A model generated the notes under the pieces. The model made no database searches. It was given only the letters and a program-made list of their open reading frames with translations, and had not been told where the DNA came from. A stretch of 64,000 bases of DNA. Origin: Poa pratensis (lineage: Eukaryota > Streptophyta > Magnoliopsida > Poales > Poaceae). Positions 62,427 to 64,000 of the stretch are shown here, piece by piece. The DNA is taken from the NCBI GenBank assembly GCA_947311845.1, contig CAMZMU010000071.1, positions 19,222,181 through 19,286,180 on the forward strand, in the 5' to 3' direction. Positions within the stretch are counted from its first letter, which is position 1; each line of letters starts with the position of its first letter. A program made the translations under genes and the position numbers.

Positions 62427-62905
62427 CCGGGCCAAAATGTCTTTCAGATTCCATCAGAGCAGAACCTTTCCCTGAGAAGTTCAAAGAGCCAAGCAAGATA
62501 TCCAACTATGAGCCTAGCATGGATCCGGCTAGTTGGTTGAGCAGTTATGAGATGGCAATGTGTATACGCAATGCCACAGAGAATGTTTGCGCCAAGTACA
62601 TGTATTTGATGATGAGTGATGGAGCAGCAAAGTTGTGGTTTAAAAATCTACCAGAGAAATCCATTAATTCCTGGGATGAGTTGAAGGCAGTTTTCACCAA
62701 GCATTTTCAGGGTACGTGCAAGCGTTTGTTTTCCATCGAGGATCTTGATCGTGTATACAGAAAAAAGGCGAGTCAGCACGTCATTGGATGGGCCGGGTCA
62801 CGGAGATCTTGCACTCCTCATCTGGTATTGAGCCAAAGGACGCCATTTCATCAATGGAGAAAACTTGTAAGTATGCACCACTTGTCCAGAAGCTGGGTCG
62901 CATGA
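62427..62905 (+). pseudogene. gag core domain of the second Tat-like element
   Basis: EPSKISNYEPSMDPASWL, YMYLMMSDGAAKLWFKNLPE and SWDELKAVFTKHFQG are the Retrotrans_gag signature. A frameshift near 62,770 interrupts the end of the domain. Confidence 0.85.
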
Positions 62906-64000
62906 AGGAAGGGCACCGGGTTAAACCGGTCACCATGGCAGAGTTGATGGATGCTTGCAACAGGCATGCAGCCACAGACAAGACTCAGGATGAGCCTGAG
63001 GAGGAGAAGGGGAAAGGCACGGCAAATAATGGTGGAAGGAACAATAATGGCTCGGGTAACAACAATAACAGTAACCAGAATCAACATAAGCGAGGTCACA
63101 ATGATGGTAGTTCAGAGTTAGTGGCAAATACCAATGCCGGGTTTCAGAGGCAAAGGATGGATGGGAACTATCAGGAAAACAGAGGATATCAGGAAAATAG
63201 GGGTTATCAGGAAAACAGGGGTTCTCAAGGCAACAATTGGAATTACAACAGTGGAAATAATTACCAAGGATCGCGTCCAATGAGTAATGAGGAGGCCTTC
63301 AGGATGCCGTGTCCTCGTCATAGCAAGAACGGCAGAGCCGCCAATCATTCTTTGGCTCAGTGTGTGGATCTGAACAGGTGGAAAAACAATGAGGTGCAGA
63401 GAGCTTTGCAAGGAGCAAATAGAAGTGGAGGACCCGGCACGGGTGGTAACCCGGCCTCGGGACCTTTGACTGGAGCAAACGCGGTACCTACGGGAAATCC
63501 GGGTCAGAACCAAAATCAGAACACAAGTAACCAAGGTGGATTTTCACAGCAGCCAAGGCAACTTGGTCAGTATCATATATACACAAGTGGCACAACCAAG
63601 AGAGAGAGGAAAATAGTCAAGAGGGCAGTTAACACAGTGGCTGCAGGAGTTCCGAGATATTTGAGGTGGTCAGAGCATACAGTTACTTGGAGTAGGGCGG
63701 ATCATCCAGAGGTGGTGGAACACCCGGGTCTTCTTGCGTTGGTTGTGGCTCCCCAAGTTCATGGTTTTGAGTTAAAGAAAGTGCTGATGGACGGTGGCAG
63801 TAGCATCAATATTTTGTACTGGGACACGTTTGTGCGCATGGGTTTGAAGGAGTCACAGTTGCAGAGAACGTCAACAATTTTTCATGGTATAGTTCCGGGA
63901 AAATCAGCTACACCAGAGGGTAAAATTTCATTGGAGGTAGCTTTTGGTGAGTCTATCCATAACTTCAGATCAGAGTGGCTCACGTTTGAGGTGGTAAAGT
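62902..64000 (+). pseudogene. gag C-terminus and protease of the second Tat-like element (open to window end)
   Basis: The frame is open from at least 62,902 to 64,000. It has an Asn/Gln-rich region with a tandem peptide repeat (GYQENR, three copies, at about 63,170-63,225), a zinc-knuckle-like CPRH...HSLAQC (about 63,310-63,363) and a retropepsin with active site VLMDGGSSINILY at about 63,778-63,816 (D-G-G in place of D-S/T-G, usual in Tat elements). RT would follow outside the window. Confidence 0.8.

Larger units (their letters stand above)
60162..64000 (+). mobile_element. 5' half of a second Tat-like Ty3/gypsy element (cut by window end)
   Basis: LTR, PBS, a leader ORF, a long Pro/Gln/Glu-rich frame, gag core and protease follow in order. 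LTR sequence differs from the preceding Tat element, so this is a separate family. Frameshifts occur near 61,070, 62,350 and 62,770. Confidence 0.85.

Overview
The window is nuclear DNA of a large, repeat-rich grass genome, most likely a Triticeae species (wheat, Aegilops, barley or rye group). The evidence is retrotransposons nested inside one another, Athila- and Tat-type Ty3/gypsy elements, L1-type LINE relics, a CACTA end, paired Stowaway MITEs, and two plant genes with homologues across flowering plants. There is nothing bacterial, organellar or phage-like. All identifications come from reading the sequence; no database search was made.

Positions 1-29,690 form one nested complex. The host is an L1-type LINE (20,589-23,581 and 28,984-29,690). 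A 5.4-kb Ty3/gypsy element (23,582-28,978, target duplication CTTAA) splits its ORF2. A second, non-autonomous LTR retrotransposon on the minus strand (1-20,588, its left edge outside the window) sits in the LINE endonuclease region. That element was itself hit twice: by a 9.8-kb Athila-type gypsy element on the minus strand (3,238-13,022, target duplication CCTAC) and by a 4.0-kb solo LTR (15,423-19,425, target duplication AATGG). Hand-counted LTR differences (about 2.3% outer, 1.0% Athila, 0.8% gypsy) agree with this order of events.

Positions 30,600-44,500 are a gene island. It holds an intact single-exon P-type PPR gene (31,334-32,758, plus strand) and an intact two-exon C2H2 zinc-finger gene with a PARP-like C-terminal part (41,229-43,295, minus strand). 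Small DNA transposons cluster around the second gene: two PIF/Harbinger-type elements and a Mutator-type MITE on its 3' side, and two fold-back MITEs in its promoter. An old LINE relic lies between the genes.

Positions 44,500-55,850 are degenerate repeats: a 658-bp tandem unit, a CACTA end carrying a 5S rRNA-like fragment, two Stowaway hairpins, two minus-strand LINE relics, and the 5' part of a minus-strand LTR element with a coiled-coil/acidic ORF. Positions 55,855-60,110 are the 3' half of a Tat-lineage element (RT, RNase H, second RNase H, integrase, a tandem stem-loop array, LTR). Positions 60,162-64,000 are the 5' half of another Tat-like element (LTR, PBS, gag, protease), cut by the window end.

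The most unusual signals are the six tandem hairpins with compensating arm changes at 58,832-59,047, the conserved non-gag/pol reading frame of the non-autonomous element together with five scattered copies of its polypurine tract, and the accessory coiled-coil ORF downstream of the Athila pol.
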